Positions 46,981 through 59,302 of a stretch of 60,000 nt of DNA are shown here, piece after piece. Position numbers and translations under genes: made by a program. The notes below the pieces were generated by a model. The model was not told where the DNA came from and did not search any database. It saw only the letters and a list, made by a program, of their open reading frames with translations. The stretch covers positions 2,606,001 to 2,666,000 of the forward strand of contig NC_079882.1 of assembly GCF_029227915.1 (NCBI RefSeq), given 5' to 3'. The stretch comes from Hydractinia symbiolongicarpus. Lineage: Eukaryota; Cnidaria; Hydrozoa; Anthoathecata; Hydractiniidae. The first letter of the stretch is position 1. Every line of letters starts with the position of its first letter.

Positions 46981-47994
46981 ATATGCCTGCTACTATATTA
47001 CCAGAAATACAAGAAGAACATTTAACAAATTAATATTAAAATCTTCTAATAAGACTTCATCTTTATTATCCATAGAAAGCTTATATAAGAGAGGACTTAA
47101 GTAGTTATCACTGATGTCAGAGATTTCCATAGATGGATGCCTATAGATACAACCAATTATAAGAGCTTTGCCTTTGACTGTGGGAATTTCGATAAAACAT
47201 GATTCAAGTTTTCTTGATAGATAACATATTTTATTCACATCAAGGCTTTCAACGAAGGGGATGTTATCTGCAATATAAGAAGAGACCCCCCACAGCTAGA
47301 TTCTGATGGAGTGTGGCAGTAATTATAGGATTTAAGACAAAAATCACCAGAGATGATACTAGAGGGAATTTTTGTTTCAGTCAGTGCAATAATGTCAAAA
47401 TTATGCCCAAGGTCATTAAGAAGAACATTAAACTCATCAAAATGACATGGTAATGCAGCTGTATTTAAGTGAAAGAACGAAAAAGAAAATTTCGTAAAAT
47501 TAAAAGAGGTTGAATTGAACTCAGTTATATCATAATACTTACAGTTGAGAGAGTTAGAATCATGAGAACTAGAGTTCGCAAAAAGAGAATTTAAGAATTG
47601 GGCATTACCTGGGAGGTCAATATCTTCACTACTAGAGTTTGAAATTGGATTTTCCGAGGTGTCATTTAATGAGTCTGAGAAAAGATCTACGTTATGAGGA
47701 AATATAGAACCAGTACATTTATAACAAAACCATGGATCAGGAGAATGTTTAAGAGACTCATATACAGTAGGGGAAACTTGATTGCATTTAATATGTACCC
47801 ACTGGCCACAAATGTCACCACACAGGGTACGATGGTGGTGGTTAGCCACAGATTTACAACATATATTACACATAAAACTGTACAAAGATTTTGATAATAC
47901 AGCCATAAAAAACAAACAACACACAATATAAGAAAAAAAGAGCTACCTAGTTAAAAGGTGATAGCTAGTTAGCTAGTAAAAGTGATGGATCTCT

Positions 47995-48592
47995 AAAATG
48001 TCACGGATAGGAGTTCAGTACGTCTGATAAAAGAATGCAAAAGTTTACCAAAAATTATAAGGGCTAGCCATTATAAATAGGTATAGATATTTTAACGGAT
48101 ATTTCGTCTTGTTACTACAAGACATTATCAATGTAAATTGTTACAATTATCTTAAAAGTTTTTTAAATACCCTAAAACAATTTTATACCCTACGGTTGGT
48201 ACGAAGATATGAAAAGCTTGGTATTAAACTTGTTAGAATTAATTGCGATATACAGTTCTTACTTGCTTGTAAAAAGGAACAGTTAATTCCGACGTTTGCT
48301 CGACCAAAGCTGAGTATATACACGACGAAAAGGAGGAAAACAGCTGAAGCCATGTATATTCGCAATAACAGTCCCATGGTTAATGTACAGGAATTGTCTG
48401 TTCCATTAAAATTGTTTTAGGATATTTAAAAAAACTTGTAAGATAATTGTAACAATTTACATTGATAATGTCTTGTAGTAACAAGACGAAATATCCGTTA
48501 AAATATCTATACCTAGCCCTTATAATTTTTGGTAAACTTTTGCATTCTTTTATCAGACGTACTGAACTCCTATCAGTGACATTTTCCGTGAC
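47995..48592. repeat. Fold-back: ~180-bp inverted arms around a Penelope-like ORF piece
   Basis: The left arm (about 47,997-48,187) and right arm (about 48,404-48,592) are near-identical inverted copies. They share GGAGTTCAGTACGTCTGATA, AAAGTTTACCAAAAATTATA, TTTAACGGATATTTCGTCTT and GACATTATCAATGTAAATTG; the left arm has an extra 13 bases (CCATTATAAATAG). The 216-base loop encodes, on plus, YEKLGIKLVRINCDIQFLLA and CKKEQLIPTFARPKLS, resembling the N-terminal part of Penelope-like element proteins. Confidence 0.85.
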
Positions 48593-49439
48593 AAGACGAA
48601 ATATCTGTTAAAATAAAATAAAAAGATGTCATCATCAAATCAAACTTCTTGTACTTATTTTTATTGTAAAGTCATATGCCCGAATTAATATATTTAAGGT
48701 ATAGATATATAAATAGGTATAGATAGGTACCCAGTTGGAGTTGAGAACAAAGTAAATAAAAATATATTGTTTTATTTTGAATTAATTCATCATTGTCATA
48801 TCAATTAATCAATCAATCTATAAAAAAGTTATAGAAAAGTGGTCTAGTAACAAAGTTATTCATGCACCACGCTTATAAGTGGTGGGGTGTTGCGATGATG
48901 TTGGCCTGAGTTCAGTAATTCTAAAAACAGCAAAGAATTTATGAGATAGAAACAAAATATTTCGGACACTCTAAACCTAAAATTTTCAGGGGGGAGGTAT
49001 TTTAAAAATTGAAGTGGGTGAGTGACCTCAACCAAAAATATTTGCTATTACAGAGCACAAGGAAAGAGCACCTTATGTTTTTATGTGGCTGCAGACGAAA
49101 AACTGCAATGTAATTTTCCTCATGATTATGAAAACATTAAAACTTTAAAAATTAACAAAATACGATGGGTTTTTTTAATAGATAAGCATTCGGCTTGAAC
49201 TCTAGCCATGATCAAATGACAATTTTTTTATTGGTATATATACAGTTGGTAAATTCCCTAATTGATAATTGAAATAAATACACTAATTAAAAAGGTACAA
49301 AGGAGCCGAAGTTATATTCTTATTAAGCATGTGTTTGTCTTTTTGAATAGAAAGACTTTCTTTAATCTCCAAAATTATTAGTGGCGTCTGACATCAAAAC
49401 TGTGAAATTATCCAAGCTAGATGTCAACAATAGATGATC

Positions 49440-50640
49440 GCTAACCGCCAAGGGTTAGTGACCAGAGATTCTTTTCCCTGTAAGATGGGGAATTTCAAGG
49501 TGCTCACAAGATCTGACCCTCAGGTGTCGTATAGTTTTGCCAATATAAAACGCATTGCAGCCACTACACAAAAATTTATATACAACACCAGAAAGTAGAG
49601 ATCTTGGAAGACAATCCTTGAAACGAAACGTGGCAGACAACCTTAACGAAGATCGGAAAACAACCTGTAACAACTGGGCAAGTGTTCAGAGAAAGCTTTT
49701 TTTAAGACAAGACTCAGCCTGTAATGAAACGGTCCTAAATATGGTAATACCACCAATACCTTCTTCTTAGGCAAATCAAAACACGAAGGTACAGCATGTG
49801 ATCTGTGTACCTTATCAACAAATTTCTTAATACATAAATCAAGAAAAGAACTAGGATTACTATTTTTTGACAAAACCTCCTTTAAAAAACTAACCTCAAC
49901 ATGAAACTTTGAGAGATCTGAAACAATATTAAAACATCGAAATAATAAGGAAAAGACTAATTATGTAACACTTTAGAATAAATCTAGTAAAATTTGTGTA
50001 AACACCACTAAAAGTTGGTTTACGAAAAACACTGGCGACAAACTTATTATTTTCTCTATTAATTTTTACAACTACAAAAGAAAAAGACTTATCTTTTTTT
50101 TTTTTCAAAAGTATAATAATATTAGAATGCTTCGTATTCATGTAATCTTTAAAATATACAAGATAGTTTATAGATAAAGAATGCAAAAAAAATATTATCA
50201 ACACAGCGTTTATTCCATAGTGGTTTAATTGCATTTGGACCTTCCTCGATCCACTTACGTTTATGAAAACAAAGGAGGACATTTGCCAGGGTGGGCCCTA
50301 AAGGTTCTCCCATTGAAACTCTGTCAATCTGTTGTTAATATTCCTCGTTTGAAATAAAGAAGGATTTCTTTGTTGCCAATAATAATGTGCGAAAGTCATT
50401 TTTATGACTGCCATAGCAATATCGATACTTTCATCCAAAGGAATGTTTGTAAACAGTGAATCAACATCTAAACTTGACATATACAGATTTTGATCTCGAC
50501 CATGTACATATTCTGCAAAAGAGAATGAGTCTTTCACCGTAGCAGAATTGGTTGGCAGATGGTATTTCCTGCTTAGTAAATTTTTCCAGAATTAATCAAA
50601 AGGCTTTGCATATTTTTAAAATAAACATCTTTGGTGGTAA
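49440..50640 (-). mobile_element. Penelope-like retroelement with GIY-YIG endonuclease, broken (minus copy)
   Basis: 50,537-50,298 encodes reverse transcriptase (MSSLDVDSLFTNIPLDESID), and 50,282-49,929 continues (SFSFVVVKINRENNKFVASV, FRKPTFSGVYTNF). 49,873-49,643 gives KKKVLVVLPYLGPFHYRLS, and 49,673-49,455 gives the GIY-YIG endonuclease (VVYKFLCSGCNAFYIGKTIR, SCEHL). The reverse transcriptase plus GIY-YIG combination defines endonuclease-bearing Penelope elements. Several frameshifts separate the pieces, so it is inactive. Confidence 0.88.
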
Positions 50641-50939
50641 TTACAACAGAGTTTCCTTTCTATCAAAAGAAAAGGCAAACACAGTCAGAGCTAAAGTAAG
50701 CCTCACACTCTAGAATAGCAAAAGACCAAAGGACAATCTATGTAAAGACAAAAGACTCTCATTAAATAGCCTAAAAGTAATTAAAAAAAGAACAACAATC
50801 ATGAAAATAACTATGTCAACAAACGTATTTAACACATCAACAATAGGCCTTATAAACTTCTGAAGAAAGATCATACAGCAGTTATTAAATGAGACACTAG
50901 AAACATCTTAATGGAGTAAAGAGAAAAAAATACATCGAC

Positions 50940-52210
50940 GAAAAAAAGTAATTGAAACCCTTTGACAGACCCAACACCTTGATTCTACGGACTACCGAAA
51001 ACTCACAAACAGATATCCAATTATTTGTGTCTTGCATGGGTACAACCTTTTTGCTTTTTTCTTCAACAAATTCACAGCCACTGACCATAGCAAGACCTCA
51101 AAAGAATTCTCAGAGAAGCAAATGTTCCGATGAAGGACACCCTGAACATCATAAAAGATCTCATTGAGAACAATGCATCATTTTTACCGGATTTTCTGTG
51201 TTCAGTGGAACTTGTGTTGGTAAGAACATGGTATTTGTTCAAAAACAATTATACAATTAAAAAAACAGAGTTGCAATAAGTGGTCCTGCATCGTCAGTAG
51301 TTGCTAAAATATTCATGCAAGCACATGAGACAACAACGTTGCTCACATCAGACAAAAGGTCGGAAGGTTTGGAAGGGATTTTTTGACTACATATTCATTA
51401 TAATCCAGAGATCTCATCTGGAAGTGTTTATAATCACATCAAAGGCCTCCATCAACAAATCAAATTCACTGATAGCATTGCTTTCCTTGACACATTGGTG
51501 AAATGCAAGAACGGTACAATTTCAGTTTCAGTGTATCAGAAACCCAGCCACACTGACTGGTACCTTTACTCAATCAGAAATATTGCAAAGAAAGTGTCAT
51601 TTTTTCATTGTTAAATTGTGCAAACAACGTAGTTAGTGATGAAAAGGAGAAGAAACGGGAGATTGGACATGTAAAGAATGCATTGATCACAAATGGATAA
51701 AGCCAAAAAGTCACATAAGTAGAAAAAAAAATAAGGAGAAAAGCTAATGTAGCTAATAATAAAGCATCAGTGATCAGTGAAGCTCACATCACCAGCATTT
51801 CTTTCGTTTGTCCCAGGCACCAGTGAGATCCTTCAACAAGTTCTAAAAAAATACAAGATTAAATGCATTTTCTACTCTACGGAAACACTATGTATAGCAT
51901 TTTGTCTAAACTAAAAGAAGATCACGCCACTGTCATTTGTGATGCTGTATATATAGATGCAAAAGAAGAAAATTTAAGCAACAAGTTCAAGAACATGCTT
52001 GCAGTATAAAAAGGAGATGTGAAAAAGAACAAAATTTAAGACGGCAGATGAAGCAATAGTCTGATTGGTTAAATTTTATGAAATTTAATCCTCTGGAAAT
52101 TATAAATACATCTCCAACATCATTATACTTTGCCTGATGAGGGGAGATGGAACTTTCAAAACATCGTCTGCTAAACTATATCATCAAGAAATAAAAACCT
52201 AAAATATTAA
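50940..52210 (+). mobile_element. Penelope-like retroelement fragment, broken (plus copy)
   Basis: Plus-strand frames give FYGLPKTHKQIS (near 50,985), HQTKGRKVWKGFFDYIFIII (about 51,338-51,400), LDTLVKCKNGTISVSVYQK after a shift, and a late segment reading CLMRGDGTFKTSSAKLYHQE (near 52,130). In intact elements the polymerase centre reads F-V-D-D; here it reads FFDY, so catalysis is lost. Numerous stops. It points away from the minus-strand copy; only about 300 bases separate their 5' sides. Confidence 0.8.
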
Positions 52211-52214
52211 AAAT

Positions 52215-53200
52215 AATAAAAAATATTAAAAAATTAATATGAATACTGAACTGACAAACCGAAACAATGTGTGTTTTTTATTTATTAGATAAAGTAGATT
52301 TTGTTCACAGAAAATTATTGGAATTGTAGAACTGCATATGCCCTGTATGTGTTTACTTCCAAAATTTAATTAAAAACAAATTGACATGCATACCCTAACT
52401 AAGGTGATTGTCAGCAAAATTTAAAGAGGCCTGGGATTTAGAAATGAGTACCATCTTGACATAGTTTTTGTATCCCTGGTCTGAAATTACTGATGACAGA
52501 AAATTTCAACAGTCTTTTAATGCTAGTCTTTATAATGACATTAATTATGCAGCTGAATTAAGTCTAAAAATCTTAGTGTGAATATCATGAACAAAAAGAG
52601 TTTTGTTAACTAATTTTTGACTAATTATTTTTTCCATGTTCCCTATATACATATTTTTATTCGTTATACATTTGGTTATACATTTGGTGATGTCAACTTA
52701 CGCAAATATAGTCTGTATTTGTCTTTCATTTTTTTAAATCAACTTGTCGTGGAAATTGGTATTGTCGTAACTCTTAACGCGAGAGTTTTGATTTAAAGGA
52801 AAATATTGTGAAATATTGTGAAAAAGGTCACTTTACACAGAGTGTTGCAAAAATTTAGAACATGGCTGTTTTCAGATGTCTTAAATAATTCGTGCTCTTC
52901 CCTATTTTATAATAGTAATAATATTTGAGCTGCTTGTCCGTTGACATACTCTGTTCATTCTCTGGTTGTTCTGTTGAAACTACTGACTCGTTGCTGACAC
53001 TCTGGATGTTTTGTGAAATCTGGTGTTTACCTGTTTTAGTCCTCACAACTAGCACTTAAAACAGACAAAGTTTTTCTCAGATATATCCTTAAATTGTCTT
53101 TTGCAGTCTTCTATCAGTTCGAATCTTTCGTTTTGATGTTTGTTATATTTTTCCTAATGGACAGAAAGCAGATTTTAGTGAAATTATTTTATGTATTTTA
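52215..53200. other. Intergenic stretch upstream of DENND5-like gene
   Basis: No domain, splice chain or RNA gene is recognised. The last part (53,100-53,220) is the presumed promoter/5'-UTR or outron of the DENND5-like gene. No TATA-type element can be singled out in such AT-rich sequence. Confidence 0.45.
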
Positions 53201-53202
53201 TA

Positions 53203-53221
53203 TCCTTTTTTTTTTAGAATA
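53203..53221 (+). promoter_or_regulatory. Splice acceptor 5 bases before the DENND5 start codon
   Basis: A pyrimidine tract (tatccttttttttttag) ends in AG at 53,217, and AATA plus the ATG at 53,222 follow. This implies that an upstream exon or a trans-spliced leader is joined almost directly to the start codon. Hydrozoans are known to trans-splice leaders; which applies here cannot be told from DNA. Confidence 0.55.
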
Positions 53222-56200
53222 ATGTCTTTGCATCGTAAAGCATCTAATGATACAGCACCAGCAGAGAGATTTGCAGATTATTTCGTTGTTTGTGGTCTAG
53301 ATGAAGTTGAAGGACTTGAACCTCACCAGTCCGGTGGTAAACATTTTTTTTACATGAGTAATTTTTTCCCACGTTTCCTTGGTTTTTATCCTACACAAAT
53401 AATGTTTTGCTAATTAACTTGTACCAGTGTAGCTATGTGATAGGGAGTTTGCTGCATAATCATGTTGGGCATGGTTTACATCACAGACATGCTAACTAGT
53501 ATAAAAATAGATAACTATTATATTAGTAGACTAAGTTTTTTGAGCAATATCAATTTATCTCACATGGAAATCAATGTTATCTTTCTTATTTTTTTCAGTA
53601 AAAAATAACCAAAATATTTAAAAAGACAAGATAAAATAGATAAAAAAGATTTTGTAAAATATGCATTTATAAACTTAATCTATTTATTCAGATTGCTTGC
53701 CCAGTCTAAATTAATGTAACCTTGGGCAAGAAATTTATTGCTTTGGTGTTATTTCTTATTGATAGGCTTGAAATACTGAACCAGACAAAAATCTGGCTCC
53801 CTAAAGATGATATTTTTTTCCTTATAAAGAACGCACAAATTAGGTGGCAGCTGTCAAAATGTTTTCATTACAAAGTTTAATGTCCATAGTTTTAGTTAGT
53901 AAAGCCATTGCAGTGCATTTATATTTTTCACAATTAATGTTTAAACTTGCACAGCAAGTTATTTCACTTTACCTAGATGTGCAGCATGGTTTACTTGAAC
54001 TTAAGTTCTCAACGCTTGGTCACTTGACTACTCTCTTATAATAATACACTAATTGCATGTGTCTGTCTGTAACAGGCAATGTAGACGTGTTCATTTTTCT
54101 TCAAATCAGCTAAAAAAATGCTTTGTTAATTTCTTTTACATTACAGCACAACTCCAATGAAATAGATTGACATCAATACATTAAATAAGAATAGTAAAGC
54201 CACAATGCTTTATTAAAATTTATGTAAAACCTTTTTATATGAACGCGCAGATAATGTCATCCTTTTTAGTCCTAATATGTCTTTACCAGTTCTTTGATAG
54301 CCCACGATCTTAAGTCTTATTTTGATCAGTATTTTAAATTCTACACAATGAAAGAAACAAGTTAACAGGATGCTATCATAATGTCTGTAACAGTTATCCT
54401 CTTAATTAATATTCCCAATATTTTTAACTTTTCAAGTGCCTTTAATACAGTATGGGTCAACCCATGCCATTGGATAGGAAACCCCCTTATATATGTATGT
54501 GTATTTATGGGGAGCACATGATCACACATGGTATTAAATATGGAGCAATAATAAGAAGTAGACTGTTTTCTATTACTGCTAATTTAGAATCTGACTTGAG
54601 TGCACTAACACCTTTGCAGTTATCTTACAAGCCAAATGTGTTGTGGCACTATCCTGAGAATGATCCTACAAATGTATTTGATCCTGATGGCATAAAAATT
54701 GTGAGTTTACTTCTTTAGCTGTTATTTCTATGCCATTTTATATTACATGACATATTATTTATAATTAGGTAAAAAATATGTGCAGAGGTGTTATATCAAC
54801 AGTGTTTTGCCTCATGTTTGACATTTTTAATTTTTACATGTGCATACATTTTATTTATTTATATGTATAGCTTTGTATGCCACGTGGTTGTTACTTTCGG
54901 AAAACTATTGCCAAGAAAAAAGAAAGGTTCCATTCTTTCTTGCAAACAAGAGAAGATGGTACAAAAATTTATGGCTTTGTCTTGACGTTTTATGAAAGGA
55001 TTAAAAACGATAAAATGGTTCTTGCTATGGATACTCTGTTTCGTATGTTCGATAACGAATCTTTGTTAAAATCACCCAGTCGGAGTTCTAAACAAGAATC
55101 TAAAGAGAGTCGCCTGAAAAGAACACGTAGTTATTATTCTTACAGTAAGGAACGAGAGGAATTATATGTTACAAAATGTATATGTTTAGTTATGAAAAAA
55201 CCATATGTAACAATTGCTCGACGATGTCTGGAGAATATTTTATACACTGCTTTAAATGAAACAGAAAGCACTTTTCCAGTTGAAAGTTATATATATAATG
55301 TCTTGTACGAGATACCATCGCCTCCACCAGGTCGAGCCATGAAATATATTTCACTGGAAGGTGATCCAGTTATTGTATTAAATCCAAACGTAAATGAACT
55401 TCCCTTTTTTGACTATTCAATGATAGAAGTTTTAATGACATTGGGTTTTGATAATTTGGTTGATTTGTTTACATGCATGCTCCTGGAACATCAAATTTTG
55501 TTTCTTTCAAATGGTGAGTTTTATTGCATTTTAGTCACACTAAAAAATAGCTAGAATGTTTTTTTAAGAAATGCAAGTTGACTGCTTATTAGTATGATAT
55601 TGTACAGTATATACCAAACAAATATTTTGTTATGTTTCTAGATATACATAAGTTAATGCTGATTGCAGAATCTTTAACTGCGCTATTCTTTCCTTTGTTA
55701 TGGCAACATGTTTATGTACCTGTTCTTCCACCATCTTTGCTTCATTTTCTTGATGCACCAGTTCCGTTTATAATGGGGTTGTATTACGAGACAGAAGAAG
55801 AAAAAAATAGACTGGAAATTCCATGTGAGGTAGGCAAATAGAATATAAATGTAAACAAGGGTAAAATCTACAACATTAAAGGAACGAAATGTTGTAATGA
55901 AAAAAAACATAAGAGTTGATTATTAATAATATGTTAAAATTATAACATTTATTTTATTTTTAGGGCGGTTTATGCTTACTAGACATTGACAACAATGAGA
56001 TACAGCTTCCTCAAGAAATACCTGAACTTCCCGGTCGAACGGATCTTATAAATGAACTAAAAGCAATGGCAACTAAATATGGAATACACCCACCTGAAGG
56101 TTCAATCTCTTTTAAAAATGAATTATCAGGAAGTGCTCAATCTGGATTAGATTCAACTTTAGATCAAACACACTCTGATTCTGAACAGAGCTCTTCCCTT

Positions 56201-59200
56201 GACACCTCCTTGACAGATCATTCACTTACAGGCACTTGGCCAAGAAAAAAAAATAGATCAGGCCAAGAAAATGGACAGGGAATGATCGGATCACCTGCTA
56301 TTAACAGAAGAATGGCATCTGCCAATTCACCTTTGACTGCCAGAAAAAAATTTCCTGCCAGCAACTGGGCGGGTGAGATGACTCCCCAAGTGCATAGAGA
56401 TGCAACTGACAACTATGCACCTAATAATGGTTTAGTAGATGATAATTCGTCTTCAAACTCTTCTCCTCGTCCTGTGAATCCAAGACTTGCAGCTATGATG
56501 GCGCTAGCTGAGAAAGCAGGACTAAATACCACAGAGATACTTAAAAATCAGAAAATTCAAGAAAACAGTGTTTCCGAGAATTTGTCAAAAAAAGATGATT
56601 TATTTGTGCTGAATACTCGTGCCTTAACAGTATCACGTAAACAGCAACACGAAAATGAATTTAATATTGTTGTCAGAGAACTTTTTGTTAACTGCTTTAC
56701 TCAAATGCTTGTGGACTATGAGCATTTTGTTATACTGCCAAGACAAACCAAAGAAGATTGGCTAAATAACCGTGAACATATGCAAAATTTTGATAAAGCT
56801 TCTTTTCTATCTGATCAATCTTTTTTAAATCTTCCATTTATGACATTATTTGTTGAAAGCCAAGGTTTTGCTAGTTTGATAGACATGAAAATTATGGCAT
56901 TGTGGGAAGAATGTGATCCAAGATTAACTTATTTCGACAAACGTATTGATAAACTAAAAGTTAAACTTGGGATAATAAGAAGCCATGCTTACGAAAAATG
57001 CACCAGTATAAATTCTGCTGGTATGAATTTTTATTTTTATATTCTTTTTTTAAAAATGCGAACCCTGATGTTTATTGTGTTGAAAGTGGATTGCAGATAC
57101 TCCTAATGAATTTTCAATTGTCAGCTAGAACATTGAATAAATCAATACATTTTGAATAACAATTTTTTGAGAAAAAAGAACTATGCTTCAAGAAAACACA
57201 AACACTGAGTTGAATGTCTATACAATGCTAAGTTTTGTTCACATTGGTGACAACAATATGCATAAGTTTCTAATGTGGTATATTGCACTACAAAAGATAC
57301 TATATTATTTTGATTTTTATTAAAAAAAATACAAAATAGTAGTTAATTATATAAAAAAGGCAGGGACCTAAATTCTAGCATAGTATTGATAAATATTTTA
57401 AGTTTGTTTATTGGTGTTCGTTAATTTCCTTCTTTTCTTTTTCTTTTTTTGTTTTGATTTGTTTTTTTGACCAAATATTTTTCTCTGTTACATTATCTTT
57501 TTACAGACAGTCGTGAATGTAAATTGGGTTCTGGCGCCGAAAATATTAATGATGATTTCTTATGCTTAGGCCTAGGTTTTTACTTTATGTGTATATAAAG
57601 CAGGAAGTAACTCACCTTTTGCACTTAGCTATAGAAATCCAAATTCATTACCGTGAAACTGTAGTATTAGCATCCTCAATAAAACATACATGTAACTTTT
57701 TTTCTTCTTCATTTAGTTGAGACGTACGTAAAAAGATGCAGTCATATTGATCACAACGCAGCTCAACCACACGCATTGAAAGTTGAGATTACACGAGGTG
57801 TGCACTGTTACCAACTTCTTCCTCTTACTATGTTATCCCAACTTCTTTTAATCGATGTCTTGTTCACTTTAGAAAGAGCAAATGGATACTTTCCAATTCC
57901 AGAAAAAGCTGGCATGGTGGAAACGAAAAGAAAGTAGGAACATTTACAAAGCACATACAAATATTTTTGTATCAGCAAAAAATATGTTCATACCACGATA
58001 TAAACAGCGTGCAAAGATGCAAAACTAAAAATATAGTTTTCTTATCAAAATGAATATTTTGCCAATAATAACCATGGAGTGATGCTTGCAAGTCTACAAA
58101 CTAGGACTTGATTTTTTTTATTGACTGTTTATTCCTTAGAAAAGCTGGCAGGATAAATTGGCGTAAACGAGACAAATTGCAACAACAGAACGAACATATT
58201 TCAATAAACGAAGCAATTAAAGTTAGTCATGCTGTAAGTAAACAACACATTACAACAAATATAAAAAAAAAGATGAGAGTCTTGTTGTTCATTCTTATTT
58301 ATTTTAGGAAGGTCAAAAAATTAAAGAGAAGCTTGCTGAAAAAGTCAAGGTACAATTACTTTTCTAATTTTTTTGTAGTATTAATAATTTCTATTGATGT
58401 GATTCCATTTGTTGAAGAAAAACATGCAGAATTAAAAGTTTACCCCAACATAATACCATTATCTTACAGAGAATAGAAATTGATCAGCTACTGTTACTTT
58501 TTATGTAACTTCTGCAAGTCTACGATCATCGCTGTTACTTTCACCTTCTTAGTTGAAGTTTGCTACTCCAATATTTCTAGAAATATATGCAAGAAAGTAA
58601 AATGATCACCAAAGACACATCAGCAGTTGCAGGTGGTGCTCACAAAACATTGTCTGCATTTGCTGATAAGTTACTGAAAGAGTGTAAAATAAAGGTTTGT
58701 TATGAAGAAAATTAAATACGTTAATGTCTGCTACCTTTGCTTACTCTTTTAAAGCACCTTGAATGAGATGTTGGCACTGTAATTTTTGTGTTTGAGCTCC
58801 CAAGATCATAATCTACGTCATGTAAGGAAATCTTTTTATCTGTCTTAAAATAATATTTTTATTCCTTATTGTGTTTTCCTGATTTTTTTTTTTTTAAAAC
58901 CTGGTTGGGTGGCTGTATAGTTTCTGATTAAACCAACAGCTTTACTTTGGTGACAAATTTATTTCCACCTCAATGTTCCTTAAAGATTTCATAATAGTAA
59001 AAAAGCATGTTAATTTTTTTAACATTGCTGAAAAGAAAGACGCCAAGCTTTGATCTAAAAGCAAATAATTTTGTACAAGAATGCATTTTATCTCAGTCAT
59101 AAATTATTGTCCACAAAGCTTTTTTACTTTATTTATTTGTTTATTTTAGACCAAACGACTGGTTGTACTGAAGTTAGGCCAGGAAGCTGTAGAACTTGGC

Positions 59201-59302
59201 CATGCTGGTTCCAACACACTTGGTATTGAGGAAAACACGTTAATTGCAAGTCTATGTGATTTGTTGGAACGTGTATGGAGTCATGGTGTACAACTAAGAA
59301 AA
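53222..59302 (+). CDS. DENND5: DENND5A/B-like Rab guanine-nucleotide exchange factor (5' part, runs off window)
   Basis: DENND5 proteins (RAB6IP1-like) are Rab exchange factors acting at Golgi and endosomal membranes; Rab6 and Rab39 are the known partners. Ten coding exons, 53222-53336, 54588-54700, 54871-55513, 55642-55829, 55964-57020, 57717-57933, 58140-58233, 58308-58349, 58581-58694 and 59150-59302, add to exactly 912 codons with GT/AG borders. The start [18 protein letters not shown] is the family N-terminus. uDENN follows in exons 2-3 ([24 protein letters not shown]), cDENN in exons 3-5 ([49 protein letters not shown]) and dDENN in exon 5 ([24 protein letters not shown]). Exon 10 begins the first RUN domain ([20 protein letters not shown]). 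PLAT and the second RUN lie beyond the window. Exon 5 carries a Ser/Asn-rich linker between cDENN and dDENN. Confidence 0.95.

Larger units (their letters stand above)
43745..47930 (-). mobile_element. CR1/L2-like non-LTR retrotransposon, defective
   Basis: Read right to left, 47,924-47,235 encodes a PHD-like zinc finger (FMCNICCKSVANHHHRTLCG, WVHIKCNQV, WFCYKC) and the start of an endonuclease (NFDIIALTETKIP, CGGSLLI). 47,238-46,993 continues it (IIGCIYRHPS, LLEDFNINLL). Reverse transcriptase follows at about 46,140-44,973 (SGPNSISNKI, LDCSNYCPISLLSN, ALFIDLEKAFD, GVPQGSVLGPLLFLIYINDL, HHFADESNLL), and the C-terminal region at 44,805-44,173. There are several frameshifts, the catalytic FADD reads FADE, and the endonuclease GDFN reads EDFN. 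Part of the endonuclease is replaced by tandem repeats. The 3' end (43,745-43,770) carries short trinucleotide repeats. Confidence 0.88.

Noticed and set aside
52855-53055. 66-residue minus frame upstream of DENND5
   Set aside because: Isolated, Gln/Ser-rich, no domain, no splice chain.
54452-54587. Earlier start of DENND5 exon 2 (frame beginning [10 protein letters not shown])
   Set aside because: Phase from exon 1 requires the acceptor at 54,586-54,587, which gives [19 protein letters not shown]; the upstream codons are intronic.
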